64,000 nt of DNA from Lineus longissimus (lineage: Eukaryota; Nemertea; Pilidiophora; Heteronemertea; Lineidae). This document shows, piece after piece, positions 61,531 through 64,000 of this stretch (the first letter of the stretch is position 1; every line of letters starts with the position of its first letter). A program made the position numbers and the translations under genes. Below the pieces are notes generated by a model. That model worked only from the letters and a program-made list of their open reading frames with translations, did no database searches and was not told where the DNA came from. The stretch is taken from assembly GCF_910592395.1 (NCBI RefSeq), contig NC_088317.1, positions 11,406,001-11,470,000 on the forward strand. The letters are read 5' to 3'.

Positions 61531-61635
61531 AAACCAGGGGCCATTGTGCTCACCGTATACATCTTTTAGTAGGCAGGATCATGCTTAGTTTAGAGGTGAA
61601 TATGGTGAACACAATCAGGCATGAAGACTTTTTTT

Positions 61636-61738
61636 AGATGTGTATTGATGTCAAGTAATAAGACAGGGCAGTATATATAAGTTTATGATCCAACCAATAA
61701 TTGTCTATGACATCAACAAGATCAATATCGTGTGATTG
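61636..61738 (-). pseudogene. EEP domain C-terminal scrap
   Basis: The minus-strand frame reads DIDLVDVIDNYWLDHKLIYT, then ALSYYLTSIHI, then TAA. It aligns with the end of the intact domain (IDNCWSDHKMIYTAL, stop 11 residues later): same catalytic D-H and almost the same distance to the stop and to the GTGCTCACC head. It shows that copies 3 and 4 descend from one coding ancestor. Confidence 0.65.
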
Positions 61739-61969
61739 CTAAGAGTCCCTGCAATAAAAAATTCATCGAAAAAAAGTCATTAATAAGCAAGATATTGCAC
61801 GTCCTACTTTTTCAGTTTTGACCCCCTGGTGGCCAAATCAAGAATCAGATCAGGCCAAAATTCGGAGTCAGAGATTATCTGATGTAGGGGGTTACATGTA
61901 CCAACTTTCAAGTTCATAGCTTCAGCAGTTAAGAAACGTGCCATAGTTACACTCTAATGGCCAATTTAC

Positions 61970-62870
61970 GCCATTTGACCTCTGTGACCTAGAAAAGGAG
62001 GTCAAATCCATAAATCGTAGGACATGTGGTGTATCCTTGCTAGAAGTCCCTGCCATAAAAATTTTATCGAAAACAATTCACTCAAATAAGCAAGATATTG
62101 CACTTCTTCCTTTTTCCATTATGGCCCCCTGGTGGCGGAATAAAGAATCAGATCAGGCCAAAATTCGGCATCAAAGGTTATCAGATGTAGGGGGTTATAA
62201 GCACCAAGTTTCAAGTTCATAGCTTTACTGGTTAAGAAACGTGCCATAGTTTACACTCTAACGGCCAATTTACGCCATATGACCTCTGTGACCTTGAAAA
62301 GTAGGTCAAATTGAAAACCCGTACGATATGTCATGTATTCTTCCTAAGAGTACCTACCATAAAAATTTTATCGAAAACAAGTCACTTATAAGCGAGAAAT
62401 CACACTTTTTAGATTTCCACTTTTGGCCCCCTGGTGGCAAAGTTGAGGATCAGATCAAACTGAAATTCAGCACCAGAGGCTATGTAATATAGGGGGTTAT
62501 ATGTACTAAGTTTCAAGTTCATAGCTTTAGTGGTATAAGAAACGTGCCATAGTTTACACTCTAACAGCCAATTTACACCATATGACCTCTGTGAACTTGA
62601 AAAGTAGGTCAAATAAAAAACCCGTATGATATAAGATGTATATTTGCTATGAGTACCTACAACACAAGTTTCATCGAAAACAAGTCACTAATAAGCGAGA
62701 TATCACACTTTTTAGATATCGACATTTGGCCCCCTGGTGGCCAAGTTGAGAATCAGATCGGACCGAAATTCAGTGTCAGAGGTCACCTGACCTAGGGGGT
62801 GCTGTGTACAAAGTTTCAAGTTCATAGCCCTAGCGGTTAAGAAACGTGCCACTGTTTTTGAAATAGGATA
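61970..62870 (+). repeat. Three tandem 302-bp cores (copy 4)
   Basis: Period about 302 bp by the receptor blocks (61977, 62280, 62582) and by the CTCF-type blocks (62124, 62426, 62729). Confidence 0.85.
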
Positions 62871-62923
62871 CGACGACGGACGACGGACACTGCGGTATTA
62901 CATAGACTCCCCTACGGTGAGCC

Positions 62924-63600
62924 AATAAGTCAAAATTCGAGCAAAAACCATGTACACCTTGCTGCAATGAATGTTCAGCCTGCACTACAGGCGAAGCATA
63001 GCAAGCATTGGAAGTCATAAAATGTGACAGGTAGTGGTTTTATGTAACACTCCCACACATTCTTTTGAGGTTGGCTATGTCTTTTGTCGCTCCAAGCAAT
63101 CAAACAAAAGGGTCAGATGGCCAAGGCTAATCCAAGTTGGTAATGTGATTGGCCATAAGGAATAAATATTTGGGTGGGACTGATTTGGAAATAGTAAAGG
63201 GCTAGGTTGCCGTTAGTTGTATTGTTGAATATTTTTTCATATATAATTTTTTTTTGCTTAAACAGTTTCTTGCAATAAAAACCAAAAGGAAAAATGGTGC
63301 AAACCTGAATGATACTAGACATTCATTCACACTTTTCATTGAAAAATTTTGAAAAAGAATTCAGTGAAAAATTAGCAGTACTACTCGGTACTCGATGTGG
63401 TTGGTTTGATTTGTTTGTTTAATACAAAAAGATACAGCTTTTATTCCATTAAAGATTCTCTTTGGGATTAATATCTTGGATCAAAAGATTTCATGAACAA
63501 TTTAGAATAGCAAATCCAAACAAAAATAGAATACATGTTTGCAGACTTTTCACTAGATTTTCTTAATTGGGGGTAAAATTATGACCATGAGAAATTTATG
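62924..63600. other. Unassigned AT-rich stretch
   Basis: No gene, RNA or repeat is recognised. Confidence 0.5.
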
Positions 63601-63626
63601 AACATTCGGGGGGTGGGGGGGGGGGG

Positions 63627-64000
63627 GCAATGCAAAATGATATCCGGTCAGGGATAAAATCAATGGTTCTTAAAAACGAGACAGAAATAATTGACAACAT
63701 TGGATTTATTTCAGTCAAATCTCAAGTTAATGTGATCATCTCAGGGATGAATTAATATTGGAGATAAACCAGAGTCCACATTGAATAGTTTAACTCTAGC
63801 ATGAATCCATCATTGCTCTGATTACTGGAATAATTTGCGATCACATTGAATGGTTTATTTCCAGCTCGAATCCATAGATCCATCCCTCAGATGACCACAT
63901 AACTTGAGTTCCCATTGAATGACTTATCACCAGTATGAATCAGAAGGGGGGGGGCAATGCAAAATGATATCCGGTCAGGGATAAAATCAATGGTTCTTAA
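63627..64000 (+). repeat. Tandem repeat with 327-bp period, running off the window
   Basis: GCAATGCAAAATGATATCCG through ATCAATGGTTCTTAA occurs at 63627 and again at 63954, each preceded by a G-tract (63608-63626, 63946-63953). Within the unit, CTCAAGTTAATGTGATCATC (63720) and the inverse ending ACATAACTTGAG (near 63907) form an imperfect 190-bp palindrome, and the word ATTGAATRGTTTA...GAATCCA recurs three times about 67 bp apart. Confidence 0.85.

Larger units (their letters stand above)
61531..62923. mobile_element. Palindrome-ended repeat element, copy 4
   Basis: The head is CCAGGGGCCATTGTGCTCACC (part of the left arm is lost). An antisense EEP C-terminus (61636-61738) and four 302-bp cores follow, with CTCF-type blocks at 61821-61835, 62124-62138, 62426-62440 and 62729-62743 and receptor blocks near 61977, 62280 and 62582. 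A very short GACGACGG tract (about 62871-62889) and the tail CCCCTACGGTGAGCC end it. The short tract fits the idea that the microsatellite length varies among copies. Confidence 0.8.

Overview
This is repeat-dominated eukaryotic DNA, almost certainly from a marine invertebrate animal. The signs are spliced exons with GT/AG borders, LINE retrotransposon remnants, cut-and-paste transposon relics, and a dispersed family ending in (GACGACG)n microsatellites and GGTGAGC palindromes of a style I associate with molluscs and related marine invertebrates. The species cannot be fixed from the sequence. I see no complete, clearly functional host gene.

Region 1 (1-33467) is a satellite array of about 148-bp monomers with at least three levels of order: monomers of 112-163 bp; an 11-monomer higher-order unit of about 1,594 bp; and a tandemly duplicated super-unit of about 3,898 bp. 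Above these, the left part of the array recurs in the right part at an offset of about 15,555 bp, which becomes about 17,148 bp after one extra 1,593-bp unit. The right edge is degenerate and then carries three identical 144-bp copies.

Region 2 (33468-36476) is a 3-kb insertion bounded by 17-bp inverted repeats. It sits inside the last satellite monomer, whose other half resumes at 36477. The insertion contains spliced exons encoding a short basic protein with a Tudor-like core, broken by one in-frame TAG.

Region 3 (36563-43560) holds LINE debris: a frameshifted RNase H fragment, then about ten tandem copies of a roughly 550-bp piece of a LINE reverse-transcriptase C-terminal region, ending in the normal LINE carboxy terminus.

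Region 4 (43560-48420) is mostly unassigned, with a foldback element, a 744-bp inverted-repeat element carrying a MADF-like ORF relic, and a candidate small ORF.

Region 5 (48420-62925) contains four copies of one mobile-element family. Each copy has a palindromic head with GCTCACC, tandem cores of about 302 bp, usually a (GAC/GACG)n tract, and a GGTGAGC tail. Each core carries a near-perfect CTCF-type motif and a DR3 nuclear-receptor-type motif. Two copies also carry antisense endonuclease/exonuclease/phosphatase (EEP) coding remnants. In one of these, two EEP domains lie in tandem, split by a 536-bp hAT-like insertion whose removal restores the frame exactly. The layout resembles Helentron/HINE ('pearl'-like) elements, which is inference. 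The window ends (63627-64000) in a tandem repeat with a 327-bp period that runs off the edge.
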